Shown here: positions 1-7,728 of the stretch, in pieces
How positions within the stretch are numbered: the stretch's first letter is position 1
Layout: the number at the start of each line of letters is the position of its first letter
NCBI GenBank assembly: GCA_002701765.1
Contig: NZXB01000070.1
Span: 11,812 to 25,537 of the forward strand
Length of the DNA: 13,726 nucleotides
Reading direction: 5' to 3'
Origin: Porticoccaceae bacterium
GTDB taxonomy: Bacteria > Pseudomonadota > Gammaproteobacteria > Pseudomonadales > Porticoccaceae
The notes under the pieces: generated by a model
What the model was told of the DNA's origin: nothing
Databases searched by the model: none
What the model saw: only the letters and a program-made list of their open reading frames with translations
Program-made: the position numbers and the translations under genes

Positions 1-663
1 TTAGTCTGCCACAGAAAAAGGAGTGGTGACAGCACTTTTCTTTGTATAGTTAAGAGTGTTGCATAAATGATTGGTAAAAATTTCGAGAACATCTTTTTTT
101 TCTATTTTTGAATCAATTAGGTCACAGAGTTGAGTCATGGATATATCCAGCCCGCAAGGCTTAACGAGACTCCAAGGGGATAAATCCATGCTTACATTTA
201 GACTGATGCCATGGTAGCTACATCCCTTTTGAACTCTGAGTCCTATGGACGCTATTTTAGCTTCTCCCACAAAAACACCAGGCCTGTTTTTATATCTTTT
301 CGCAGCAAGCTGCCAATGTGACAAGGTTTTTATTACCACATCCTCCAACGCGTTCACAAATTGCCGCACTCCTTGTCGTCGTCGTCTAAGATCTATTAAT
401 ACATAAGCGATAATTTGTCCTGGCCCATGGTATGTGATGTCACCACCTCGATCCGTTTGAATCACAGGGATATTGGTTTTAACAAGTATATGCTCATCTT
501 TTCTAGTGCGACCCATTGTAAATACTGGCGGATGCTGAAGCAGCCAGATTTCGTCGTCGGTATCAGAGTTTCGGTATTCTGTAAATTTCTGCATCGCCTT
601 CAGGGTGTCTGAATAACTAATTTCTCCCAGTTGTCGAATGACTAGACTGCTAGATTTAGTCAC
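1..663 (-). CDS. lipB: Octanoyl-[acyl-carrier-protein]:protein N-octanoyltransferase LipB
   Basis: Transfers the octanoyl group from octanoyl-ACP to the lipoyl-domain lysine of target proteins such as pyruvate and 2-oxoglutarate dehydrogenase E2 and GcvH; LipA then inserts sulfur. Cytoplasmic. The 220-residue product has the family signatures in order: the RGGDITYHGPGQ block near residues 72-83, the lysine of GEAKIASIGLRV near 136, and the KPCG block carrying the acyl-thioester cysteine near 170. Length is normal for LipB. The start is GTG, one base after the ybeD stop (TAG-T-GTG), so translation is probably coupled to ybeD; no clear Shine-Dalgarno sequence is visible. The TAA stop occupies the first three bases of the window, so the gene is complete. 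lipA would be expected just outside the left edge, by analogy with related genomes. Confidence 0.97.
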   Translation of the reverse strand: MTKSSSLVIRQLGEISYSDTLKAMQKFTEYRNSDTDDEIWLLQHPPVFTMGRTRKDEHILVKTNIPVIQTDRGGDITYHGPGQIIAYVLIDLRRRRQGVRQFVNALEDVVIKTLSHWQLAAKRYKNRPGVFVGEAKIASIGLRVQKGCSYHGISLNVSMDLSPWSLVKPCGLDISMTQLCDLIDSKIEKKDVLEIFTNHLCNTLNYTKKSAVTTPFSVAD

Positions 664-664
664 A

Positions 665-931
665 CTATAGCACCATACGAACTAGAGGGTTACGGCTCAG
701 ATCGTCATAAATGGCTTTGATCTGATGTTCACCAGTTGCGTGTAAAACTATTGTGACAGATTGCCAGCGTCCTTTCCGGCTTTGGCGGATCTTGGTTAAT
801 TGGTCATCGAAAGTTGATGAATGTTTTTTAATTACTGAAACGATCTGCTTGCGAAGATCAGGGTTCCTTTCACCCAATATTTTAATCGGATATGGACATG
901 GAAATTCTAGTAGGGGAGCAGTTTCGCGCAT
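665..931 (-). CDS. ybeD: YbeD family (DUF493/UPF0250) small protein
   Basis: An 88-residue protein of the YbeD family, which has a small ferredoxin-like or ACT-like fold and no firmly established biochemical role. Recognisable features are the N-terminal LLEFPCPYPIKILG segment, the central SxRKGRWQSVTI-like segment and the C-terminal hydrophobic VRMVL end, all at the usual length of about 87-90 residues. It sits between dacA and lipB, as in many gammaproteobacteria, and its stop codon is one base from the lipB start. The conserved placement suggests a link with lipoylation or a role as a small regulatory protein, but that is inference. The ATG has only a weak upstream purine run (GGGCAAAAG). 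No charged catalytic motif is apparent. Confidence 0.93.
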   Translation of the reverse strand: MRETAPLLEFPCPYPIKILGERNPDLRKQIVSVIKKHSSTFDDQLTKIRQSRKGRWQSVTIVLHATGEHQIKAIYDDLSRNPLVRMVL

Positions 932-991
932 CTTTTGCCCAGTGGTAGTTAAGTTAGCTCATTTGGTCGTCTAGTTTTCAAAATGTTGGTG

Positions 992-2167
992 CTATGCCAT
1001 TAAGTTGGTAAAAAACAGTACAACCCAATCATAAAATCTAGAAAAAAGACCGGATTCTGATACGTCTTTTTCAGCAACTAATGGAACATCGACTAGGGTG
1101 TTTTCTGCAAGAGATACCTGTAGTCGGCCCAATTCCTCGCCCGCAATGATTGGAGCCTCTAGTTGTTGATCAACTATAATATTAGCAACTAAATTTTTTT
1201 CGGATCTACGCGGGAGGGTTAGGACAATATCTTGCGCGATGGTGAGATTAAGGAAATCATCTGAACCAAACCAGACTTTTGCATTCTCTTTAAGAATATC
1301 TCCTTGAGCGTATATTTTTTTCGTATCAAAATGTCTGAAACCATAAGATAAGAGTTTCTGAGTTTGCCTTGCTCTAGACTCAGCACTGGTTGAGCCCATA
1401 AGGACGGATATTAATCGCATGTCCTTTCGTTTGGCAGATGTTGCTAAACAATATCCTGCCGCTTTGGTATAACCTGTTTTGAGTCCATCGACACTACTAT
1501 CTCTCCAAAGCAGCCGGTTACGGTTCGGTTGGTTGATATCATTGTGCTGGAAATATTTTTCGGAGTATAACGCATAATACTCAGGATCGAGTTCGATGAT
1601 TGCTCTTACCAGCCTAGCCTGGTCTCGCGCTGAGGACAACATCCCTTCGGCTGGCAGACCTGTGGAATTGTAATAAAAAGTGTTGTCCATGCTGAGATCA
1701 GCCGCGTTGTCGTTCATTAGATTACTGAATGCGTCCTCGCTCCCACTAATATGCTCGGCTAGAGCAATGGCCGCGTCGTTGCCTGACTGAATAATGATGC
1801 CGCGCATCAAGTCAATCACGGGCACGGTTGTTCTTGGACTCAGAAACATAGTCGATCCGTCGGTTTTGGCACCGCCTTTTTCCCATGCGTTGTCGCTAAC
1901 AAGGACCTCATCATAATCTCTTAAGGTGCCTTGCTTAATTTGTTTTACTGCTATGTATGTAGTCATCATCTTTGCCAAACTAGCTGGCGGCAATGGTTCA
2001 TCTGCGTTATTTTCGGTGATAACAAAACCAGTGTTCGCATCAATTAGTATCCAAGCTTTTCCATCCAAATCGGGGGCTTTTGGCACTGGATTTTGAGCCG
2101 CTATGTTTGTGCTCAAGATGATAAAAAGGAGGAATAAAGTTTGGTGGACAAGACTTTTTCTATGCAT
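992..2167 (-). CDS. dacA: D-alanyl-D-alanine carboxypeptidase, PBP5/6 type
   Basis: Periplasmic low-molecular-mass penicillin-binding protein that removes the terminal D-Ala from peptidoglycan pentapeptides. The 391-residue product starts with a hydrophobic signal peptide (residues about 8-24, ending near NIAAQ). It carries all three active-site motifs: SLAK with nucleophile Ser63 and Lys66, SGN at 128-130, and KTG at 230-232. The rest is a C-terminal beta-rich domain and a final segment (GLFSRFYDWVVLFFTNLMA) that looks like the amphipathic membrane anchor of PBP5. Length matches the family. The ATG start is preceded by an AAGAGAA-like ribosome site. A 79-bp gap separates it from rlpA, the largest gap in the cluster, so it may have its own promoter. 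The gene is called dacC at the Pseudomonas locus; PBP5 and PBP6 paralogues cannot be told apart by eye. Confidence 0.96.
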   Translation of the reverse strand: MHRKSLVHQTLFLLFIILSTNIAAQNPVPKAPDLDGKAWILIDANTGFVITENNADEPLPPASLAKMMTTYIAVKQIKQGTLRDYDEVLVSDNAWEKGGAKTDGSTMFLSPRTTVPVIDLMRGIIIQSGNDAAIALAEHISGSEDAFSNLMNDNAADLSMDNTFYYNSTGLPAEGMLSSARDQARLVRAIIELDPEYYALYSEKYFQHNDINQPNRNRLLWRDSSVDGLKTGYTKAAGYCLATSAKRKDMRLISVLMGSTSAESRARQTQKLLSYGFRHFDTKKIYAQGDILKENAKVWFGSDDFLNLTIAQDIVLTLPRRSEKNLVANIIVDQQLEAPIIAGEELGRLQVSLAENTLVDVPLVAEKDVSESGLFSRFYDWVVLFFTNLMA

Positions 2168-2210
2168 GGTATTCTCTTTTCATAATTCGAGTTTCGAACT
2201 GTATCTTATC

Positions 2211-2250
2211 ACATCTGGTATTTTGACAAGTCAGATGTCTTACATGTCAA
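2211..2250. repeat. Two interleaved inverted repeats upstream of dacA
   Basis: Two perfect inverted repeats are interlocked here. The first is ACATCTG (2211-2217) with CAGATGT (2232-2238), loop 14. The second is TTGACA (2223-2228) with TGTCAA (2245-2250), loop 16. The right arm of the second covers the rlpA stop codon. Because each loop contains an arm of the other, the two stems would exclude each other or form a pseudoknot in RNA. No U-run follows on either strand, so a simple intrinsic terminator is unlikely. It may be an operator, a processing site or chance. Confidence 0.45.
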
Positions 2251-3116
2251 GGCCAAAGAATAAAGGGGGCTATGCCGAATTTTTCGTTAACCTTTTTTTG
2301 CAGCATTGTGAGGCGATCATTGTTTCTTATGGGACCAATCTTTACCTTAAATAAATTTTTGTATTGAAGGACTTCAATAGGCAGGGAAGTAAGTGGTTGG
2401 ATTTTTTCTTTAAGAGTTTCGGCACCCGATCGTTCTATAAAAGCACCTATCTGAAGAAAAACGCCTCCTCGAGGGAGTTTAGGAAGATCCACAATTTTTC
2501 TTCGAGCCTCTGATTGAGGTTGAATTTGTGTATCAAGCTCCACTAGTTGGCCATTTAGCTTTGTTTCTGGCCTTAAAGCCTGAACTTTGACTCGAGCAGT
2601 ACCTTGATCGGCAAAGCCCAATTTTAATGCACCTACATAGGACAGATCGATGATCCGATCTCTATGGAACGGTCCTCGATCGTTAATCCTAATCACAATA
2701 GATCGATTGTTCTCTAGATTAGTTACACGAACATATGACGGGATTGGGAGTGTCTTGTGTGCTCCCGTCATGGCATACATATCATAGATTTCTCCATTTG
2801 AAGTCGGATTACCATGGAATTTTTTTCCATACCAAGAAGCTATTCCAACCTGGCGATATTTTTCAGCGGAGGGGAGCAAGTGATATGTCTTGCCAAAGAC
2901 TGTATATGGATTCTTATTCCCGGCTACCGTTATGGGTTCCATTCTTGGAATCGCATCTGGTATAGAGCTCACATCTAGTTCACGACCGGGACCATCCTTC
3001 ACGTCTTTTACTTGGTTGATTTGGCTACAGCCCTGAATTAGGACGGCGCATACTATCAATAGGATAAATTCAACATTTACTTTTGATTGCACAGTATTCA
3101 TTTTGGATGAGTTCAC
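2247..3116 (-). CDS. rlpA: RlpA septal-ring lipoprotein / lytic transglycosylase with SPOR domain
   Basis: Outer-membrane lipoprotein of the RlpA family. In P. aeruginosa RlpA is a lytic transglycosylase that cleaves peptide-free (denuded) glycan strands during daughter-cell separation. Numbered from the GTG at 3116 (289 residues), a lipoprotein signal peptide ends in the lipobox LIQGC, giving Cys30 for lipidation. The double-psi beta-barrel domain spans about 88-182, with GIASWYG, NGEIYDM, AHKTLP and INDRGPF. It keeps the conserved Glu109, Asp112, His120 and Asp146 typical of active members. A SPOR domain (about 217-287, starting GGVFLQIGAF) should bind denuded glycan. The gene begins inside the 3' end of mltB, a 47-bp overlap from the GTG. 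An ATG five codons later (3101) would leave a 32-bp overlap and the same lipobox. Neither start has a clear Shine-Dalgarno, so the choice is open. Confidence 0.95.
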   Translation of the reverse strand: MNSSKMNTVQSKVNVEFILLIVCAVLIQGCSQINQVKDVKDGPGRELDVSSIPDAIPRMEPITVAGNKNPYTVFGKTYHLLPSAEKYRQVGIASWYGKKFHGNPTSNGEIYDMYAMTGAHKTLPIPSYVRVTNLENNRSIVIRINDRGPFHRDRIIDLSYVGALKLGFADQGTARVKVQALRPETKLNGQLVELDTQIQPQSEARRKIVDLPKLPRGGVFLQIGAFIERSGAETLKEKIQPLTSLPIEVLQYKNLFKVKIGPIRNNDRLTMLQKKVNEKFGIAPFILWP

Positions 3117-4251
3117 TCAATTGATATACCGCCATTGCATATTTGATTCGAGGATTATATCTGCTGATAACATAGAAGTTATTAAAGCCTATCCAATATT
3201 CATCCTTATTTCCAGCATCCAATTTCATTGGGAATGCTTTGATATCGCTCGGAGCTGGCTCAAGCGCGTCGAAACCTGCTTCCTTCAGTTCAGCAATCGT
3301 TTTTGATGGGCGAGTCAATGCATTAATTTTCACATCAGAGGAAATTGTCAGATCTTGCCCCACAAAAAGCTCATTTGGATTTTTAAGGTCATTTACTTTT
3401 TGCAAATTATAATGTTCGGTACCAAACTTTTTGGCGATTGAATACAGTGTGTCACCTGGCCCAACAGTATAATGTACTATCGCAGAGCTCTTTATCATTT
3501 CACTTGTTGGCTCTTCTCGTGAGGCTCGAATAGCAATGGGCTTTTGCGCGGCCCATCCATGTTGTGCCAGATAGTTGGCCACGCTTCCTATGACATCGTT
3601 GGGATTTTTCCATATATCGGCATATCCGTCTTGATCAAAATCTATAGCATAATTTCGGTAACTGCTCGGCATGAACTGACCCCATCCCATTGCACCGGCA
3701 TATGAGCCCATTAAGGACGTAGGATCCACTTTTTGGGTGCGACCAATAAGTATTAGATTCTCTAATTCCCCTGTAAAAAATAATCGTCGTTTTTCTCTTG
3801 GCTCAATATCCCTATAAAAGTCAAAAGCCAATGTGCTTAAAGCATCTATGACTCGATAGTTCCCCACATTTCTTCCATAGTTCGTTTCGACTCCGATAAT
3901 GCTAACCACAACAGCAGAGTCCACACCTAAGGTTTGCTGTGCCTTTTGTAACACGACGTTGTGCTCGTTCCAGAAGTCTACCCCCCAAGATATTCGCTGA
4001 TCTGATATAAAATGTTTCCTATATTCATGCCATGGTTTTACTTTTTCGGCAGGGCGCGACATAGCGGCTATAATTGAATCAATTTTTTTTGCATTGGACA
4101 GCCACTCGGTCAACTCGATTCGAGAAAATTGATGAGTCTTCACCATGGAATCAATGAATTCCGCCGCGTCTGGGTGCTCAGAATAATCTGCTCGAGCTAA
4201 TGAGCTAAAAGCCCAAACTGGAATTAATAGCCAACCGATAAACTTTTTCAA
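3070..4251 (-). CDS. mltB: MltB/SltB1-type lytic murein transglycosylase with inserted LysM domain
   Basis: Periplasmic lytic transglycosylase of family 3 that cleaves the MurNAc-GlcNAc bond with formation of 1,6-anhydroMurNAc. The 393-residue product has a Sec signal peptide ending ARA-DY near residue 21 and no lipobox cysteine. It is therefore predicted soluble like SltB1 of P. aeruginosa, unlike lipoprotein MltB of E. coli. The catalytic Glu is Glu122 in GVETNYGR. AGAMGWGQFMPSSY (185-198) is the family signature. DFDQDGYADIW (204-214) resembles the calcium-binding EF-hand loop of Slt35. A LysM domain (about 260-304) lies before the conserved C-terminal NFYVISRYNPRIKYAMAVYQL block. The start is TTG, overlapping the rodA stop (TTGA), with a strong AGGAG six bases upstream. 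The protein ends with two cysteines (387 and 393), possibly a disulfide. Length exceeds E. coli MltB mainly because of the LysM insertion. Confidence 0.93.
   Translation of the reverse strand: MKKFIGWLLIPVWAFSSLARADYSEHPDAAEFIDSMVKTHQFSRIELTEWLSNAKKIDSIIAAMSRPAEKVKPWHEYRKHFISDQRISWGVDFWNEHNVVLQKAQQTLGVDSAVVVSIIGVETNYGRNVGNYRVIDALSTLAFDFYRDIEPREKRRLFFTGELENLILIGRTQKVDPTSLMGSYAGAMGWGQFMPSSYRNYAIDFDQDGYADIWKNPNDVIGSVANYLAQHGWAAQKPIAIRASREEPTSEMIKSSAIVHYTVGPGDTLYSIAKKFGTEHYNLQKVNDLKNPNELFVGQDLTISSDVKINALTRPSKTIAELKEAGFDALEPAPSDIKAFPMKLDAGNKDEYWIGFNNFYVISRYNPRIKYAMAVYQLSELIQNEYCAIKSKC
3340..3474 (-). other. LysM domain coding segment within mltB
   Basis: This segment encodes residues about 260-304 of the MltB-type protein. 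HYTVGPGDTLYSIAKKFG is a textbook LysM beginning, and LKNPNELFVGQDLTI is a typical LysM end. LysM binds N-acetylglucosamine-containing glycans. It lies where E. coli MltB has only a short linker between the lysozyme-like core and the C-terminal block that ends the fold. Confidence 0.85.
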
Positions 4252-5387
4252 TTACTGCTCCTATTAGTTTTAGATTCATTAGAGATACACATTAGAATAC
4301 CAAAACCTCCGAATAAGGTCACAATGGCAGTTCCACCATAGCTGATAAAAGGCAAAGGGGCTCCAACAACTGGCAGGACTCCTGAGACCATAGCGAGATT
4401 AACCAATACAAAAACAAATAAAGTGAGTCCTATACTTGCTGCCAGAAGTCTTCCAAACATTGATTCGGAATTCATGCTTATGGAGATACAACGGCCTACA
4501 AGAATCAGGTAGAGGCAGTTTAGAACCATTACACCTACCAAGCCAAATTCTTCTGCTAACACTGCAATGATAAAATCTGTATGACTCTCAGGTAGAAAGT
4601 TAAGTTGAGATTGTGTTCCGTTCATCCAGCCCTTACCGTACCAACCGCCTGAACCAATTGCTGTGGTCGATTGAATTATATTCCAGCCTGCACCTAATTT
4701 ATCCTGCTCGGGGTTGAACATGGTCAGGACGCGTTGCTTTTGGTAGTCTCGCATCACAAATAGCCAGAGGCTTGGTATTGCGGCCAGAGCAAGTATAAAT
4801 CCACTAATAATGTAACTTCGCCCTATGCCTGACAGAAACAAGACAATCAAGCCCGATATGAATATAAGGAGCGCTGTGCCGAGGTCAGGTTGATTAATAA
4901 CTAGCAATACGGGCAGAAGAATTAACATGATCGAGACGAGGATAGTTTTGAAAGTTGGAGGAACACTGCTCTTTGAGATGTAAGATGAAATCATTAACGG
5001 TACTGCAACTTTCATTAGTTCCGATGGCTGCAGTCGCGTAAAACCGAGGTTAAGCCACCTCTTTGCGCCATTCGCTTCAACGCCAAAAGCCAGAACCATA
5101 CCGAGTGATACTATCCCAATGGCATACAAAAAGAGCGCCCATCTATCCCAGACCCTGGGTGATAAATTAGCCATTATGCACATCAGGGTGAATCCGAATG
5201 CTATGAACAGCAACTGACGTTTCACAAAAAATGTATCTTGCCCAGTAGCACTGTAGATTATCAGAATACCGACAGAGCACAATGAAAGTAGAATAGCTAT
5301 CAAAAAATAGTCAAGTTCAAGCACGTTTTTTTCGTCGGAGCGATCGCCGAGTGATTGAATGCGGCGGACAAAATCACTTTCATGCAT
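4248..5387 (-). CDS. rodA: RodA, SEDS-family peptidoglycan glycosyltransferase
   Basis: Inner-membrane glycan polymerase of the elongasome, working with PBP2 to build the lateral wall from lipid II. The 379-residue protein is almost entirely hydrophobic segments, consistent with ten membrane helices after a short cytoplasmic N-terminus. SEDS signatures include RWLNLGFTRLQPSELMK (110-126), NQPDLGTA (165-172), LNFLPESHTDFIIAVLAEEFG (262-282) and LPFISYGGTA near the C-terminus. Asp271 in HTDF corresponds to the essential Asp262 of E. coli RodA. The ATG is preceded by AAGGTGA at 5394-5400, six bases away; the last three bases of that site are the mrdA stop codon, so the two genes are tightly coupled. 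The rodA stop in turn overlaps the mltB TTG start. Also known as mrdB. Confidence 0.97.
   Translation of the reverse strand: MHESDFVRRIQSLGDRSDEKNVLELDYFLIAILLSLCSVGILIIYSATGQDTFFVKRQLLFIAFGFTLMCIMANLSPRVWDRWALFLYAIGIVSLGMVLAFGVEANGAKRWLNLGFTRLQPSELMKVAVPLMISSYISKSSVPPTFKTILVSIMLILLPVLLVINQPDLGTALLIFISGLIVLFLSGIGRSYIISGFILALAAIPSLWLFVMRDYQKQRVLTMFNPEQDKLGAGWNIIQSTTAIGSGGWYGKGWMNGTQSQLNFLPESHTDFIIAVLAEEFGLVGVMVLNCLYLILVGRCISISMNSESMFGRLLAASIGLTLFVFVLVNLAMVSGVLPVVGAPLPFISYGGTAIVTLFGGFGILMCISNESKTNRSSN
4258..4262 (-). promoter_or_regulatory. Shine-Dalgarno that fixes the mltB TTG start
   Basis: AGGAG read on the minus strand lies six bases upstream of the TTG at 4249-4251, inside the last codons of rodA. 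It is one of the clearest ribosome sites in the window. It supports the non-ATG start, together with the complete signal peptide that begins there. Confidence 0.75.
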
Positions 5388-5393
5388 GAATAA

Positions 5394-5400
5394 TCACCTT
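5394..5400 (-). promoter_or_regulatory. Shine-Dalgarno of rodA containing the mrdA stop codon
   Basis: AAGGTGA on the minus strand sits six bases before the rodA ATG (5385-5387), and its final TGA is the stop codon of mrdA. Ribosomes terminating PBP2 synthesis therefore finish on the rodA ribosome site. That should help keep the two elongasome partners in proportion (inference). Confidence 0.7.
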
Positions 5401-7253
5401 AGTACTAAGCTTTCATTTGTCGAAGTTTTCATAAATTCGTCTATGACTAGTCGCACTATTGGAGCAGCTATCACGCTCCCGTGACCACCATTTTCGACGA
5501 TCAAAGCGACTGCAATTTCGGGGTCATCCGCTGGCGCAAAGGCTATAAAAAGCGAATGATCCCACTGCCTTTCCTGCATTTTAGTTTTATCATACTCATC
5601 ATCTGCATCGATGCTGACAACCTGAGCGGTACCTGTTTTTCCGGCCATTCTATAATTTAAACCAGTTGAAATCTTATTAGCAGTCCCTTTAGGACTATGG
5701 ATGACGTCTTGCATTGCTTTGTGGATGTAGTCCCAGTGAAGAGTATCGATATCAGTAAGATCAGAATTTTCATGATTGGGCTCTATTCCTTCACCATTAA
5801 TCGCTTTAACAAGCCGGGGGGTAACTATTTTGCCGTTAGATGCTATGCGCGCGGTCATAACAGCTAGTTGCAATGGAGTTGCCAACATAAAGCCTTGTCC
5901 GATACTTGCATTGACAGTGTCTCCATCGAACCAAGCCTCGCCCAATTCATTTTTCTTCCAGTGTCGGTCGGGCATAATACCTATTTGCTCGCCTGGAATA
6001 TCAATATTGGTTTTTCCTCCAAAACCAAATAATTTGCTATTCGAGGAAAGCAAATCAATATCCATCTCAGTACTCATGGTATAAAAGTAGACATCGCATG
6101 ATTCAACGATTGCTCGCGCGAGATTGACGTCGGCGCCGTGACCTCCTTTTTTTGCGTTGTGATCTCTCCAAGGTCTCGAAACGCCATCTAAGTAGAAGTA
6201 ACCGCTATCAGAAATGGTATGCTCGGCCGTCACGATTTCTTCATTCAGAGCAATTAGACCGAGCATAGGTTTTATTGTTGACCCTGGTGGGTACTGACCT
6301 CTCAAGGCCCGATTAAAGAGCGGTCTGTCGGCGGAATTTATCAATGCGGCATAATGTTTTTTTCCTATCCCTGATACAAAGGCATTTGGGTTGTAACTGG
6401 GCGTGCTAACCATTGCTAGAATTCCGCCCGATTTCACATCGATTGCAATGAGTGCGCTTCGGTAATTTTCTAGAGCGTTATAGGCAACCTGCTGAAGATT
6501 GCTATCGAGATGCAGCGTCAAGTTTTGGCCCGGTTGAGGATCTTTTTTGCTCATCAAGCGCATAACACGCCCACGCGCATTGGTTTCTACATGTTCACTG
6601 CCGACTTGACCTATAAGATGATTTTCATACTCCTTTTCGATACCTATTCTGCCAATTGAGTCTGTTCCGCTATATCTAACGGGATCTATAATGGACATTT
6701 CTTGCTCGTTAATTCTGCCCACGTAACCCACTGCGTGAGCGAACATAGCTTCTTTAGGATAGTGGCGCGTCAAGTGCGCTGAAACTTCAGCCCCTTCTAA
6801 CCGGAAGCTGTTTACAGCAAGTATGCTACGATCTTGCTCAGTCAAATCGAATTTGAGAGCCGTGTTTGCAAAGGGTTTCCGTCGGTTCAGCCGTTTTTTG
6901 AATTCGCTGATATCATTTTCGGAGATGTCGATCAGGCTGCCTAAATCTGCGAGTAACTTATCTAAATCTTCAGAACGCTCTCGAACGATGGTTAGATTAT
7001 ATGTTGATCTGTTATCAGCTAATAGTTTGCCGTTTCGATCATAAATTAGACCTCTTGTAGGACTCACAGGCCTGACATGCACTCGATTATTATCCGACTG
7101 AGTTACAAAATCTTGGTGGCGAGTCACTTGCAGATCATAATATCTAGCCATAATTAAAGATAGAAGGATTAGTACAAAAATACCTGAGATCACAACTCGT
7201 TTAACGAAGAGCTTACGAGAGGCTTCGAAATCAACGAAAGTATTGGTAATCAT
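5394..7253 (-). CDS. mrdA: Penicillin-binding protein 2 (elongasome transpeptidase)
   Basis: Class B penicillin-binding protein that cross-links peptidoglycan during cell elongation, paired with RodA. The 619-residue product has one N-terminal membrane helix (about 19-36) and a non-catalytic pedestal beginning at RPVSPTRGLIYDRNG (61-75). The transpeptidase domain has SxxK at Ser325-Lys328 (PPGSTIKP), the second motif SCD at 385-387 and KTG at 539-541 (MAGKTGTAQV). Asp349, Asp364, His372 and Cys386 match the spacing of the zinc-binding residues described for Acinetobacter PBP2. Length is normal (E. coli about 633). The gene starts four bases after the rlmH stop and ends inside the rodA ribosome site. 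Also called pbpA or pbp2 in Pseudomonadales. Confidence 0.97.
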   Translation of the reverse strand: MITNTFVDFEASRKLFVKRVVISGIFVLILLSLIMARYYDLQVTRHQDFVTQSDNNRVHVRPVSPTRGLIYDRNGKLLADNRSTYNLTIVRERSEDLDKLLADLGSLIDISENDISEFKKRLNRRKPFANTALKFDLTEQDRSILAVNSFRLEGAEVSAHLTRHYPKEAMFAHAVGYVGRINEQEMSIIDPVRYSGTDSIGRIGIEKEYENHLIGQVGSEHVETNARGRVMRLMSKKDPQPGQNLTLHLDSNLQQVAYNALENYRSALIAIDVKSGGILAMVSTPSYNPNAFVSGIGKKHYAALINSADRPLFNRALRGQYPPGSTIKPMLGLIALNEEIVTAEHTISDSGYFYLDGVSRPWRDHNAKKGGHGADVNLARAIVESCDVYFYTMSTEMDIDLLSSNSKLFGFGGKTNIDIPGEQIGIMPDRHWKKNELGEAWFDGDTVNASIGQGFMLATPLQLAVMTARIASNGKIVTPRLVKAINGEGIEPNHENSDLTDIDTLHWDYIHKAMQDVIHSPKGTANKISTGLNYRMAGKTGTAQVVSIDADDEYDKTKMQERQWDHSLFIAFAPADDPEIAVALIVENGGHGSVIAAPIVRLVIDEFMKTSTNESLVLR

Positions 7254-7257
7254 CTCA

Positions 7258-7728
7258 TCACGACCTATGATAGGGATGTCTGGTATTAATACTCCATGCT
7301 CTATATATTTGCTCCAAAATTAATACGCGCACCAGAGCATGAGGAAGAGTTAAATCAGATAGAGACCAACGCAGATCAGCTCGGCTCAAGCAAGAGTTGC
7401 TCATGCCATCTGGACCGCCAATAAGTAGTGCTACATGTAAAGCTTCTTCCTGCCAGCGGAGCAGTTTACTAGCTAATTCCATTGTTTCCATGGATTGGCC
7501 CAAGATATCCAATGCCACAACATAATCTTGATGATCTAGCTTTTTTAATATGGCTTCACCCTCTTTTTCTCTGGCAGAGATTGCGGTTTGATGTTTTTGT
7601 CGGTTGGCAAGCGGGATTTCGATCAATTGAGGAAGCAAGGTTTTAGGTAATCTGCGTCGGTACTCTTCGACGCCCGCAGATACCCAATCAGGCATTCGAG
7701 AGCCCACGCCAATTATTTTCAATTTCAT
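7258..7728 (-). CDS. rlmH: 23S rRNA (pseudouridine1915-N3)-methyltransferase RlmH
   Basis: SPOUT-family enzyme that uses S-adenosylmethionine to methylate pseudouridine 1915 in helix 69 of 23S rRNA on assembled 70S ribosomes. The 156-residue length is typical (E. coli 155). Family features are MKLKIIGVGSRMPDWV at the start, the cofactor-knot segment LLIGGPDG (near 102-109), the LSDLTLPHALVRVLILEQIYRAW segment, and the C-terminal HPYHR, which is important in this family. The ATG overlaps the rsfS stop by four bases (ATGA), giving the usual rsfS-rlmH coupling. No oddities. Confidence 0.97.
   Translation of the reverse strand: MKLKIIGVGSRMPDWVSAGVEEYRRRLPKTLLPQLIEIPLANRQKHQTAISAREKEGEAILKKLDHQDYVVALDILGQSMETMELASKLLRWQEEALHVALLIGGPDGMSNSCLSRADLRWSLSDLTLPHALVRVLILEQIYRAWSINTRHPYHRS

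Noticed and set aside
2223..2250. TTGACA on both strands as a -35 box for a dacA promoter
   Set aside because: On the minus strand TTGACA (2250-2245) has no acceptable -10 at 16-18 bases. A nearby TTGTCA with TAAGAT is at 15 bases and only partly matches, so no promoter is called.
5776..6084. A 102-codon plus-strand open frame inside mrdA
   Set aside because: It is the reverse of the PBP2 transpeptidase domain, with no recognisable protein features and no ribosome site. The minus-strand gene explains the sequence fully.
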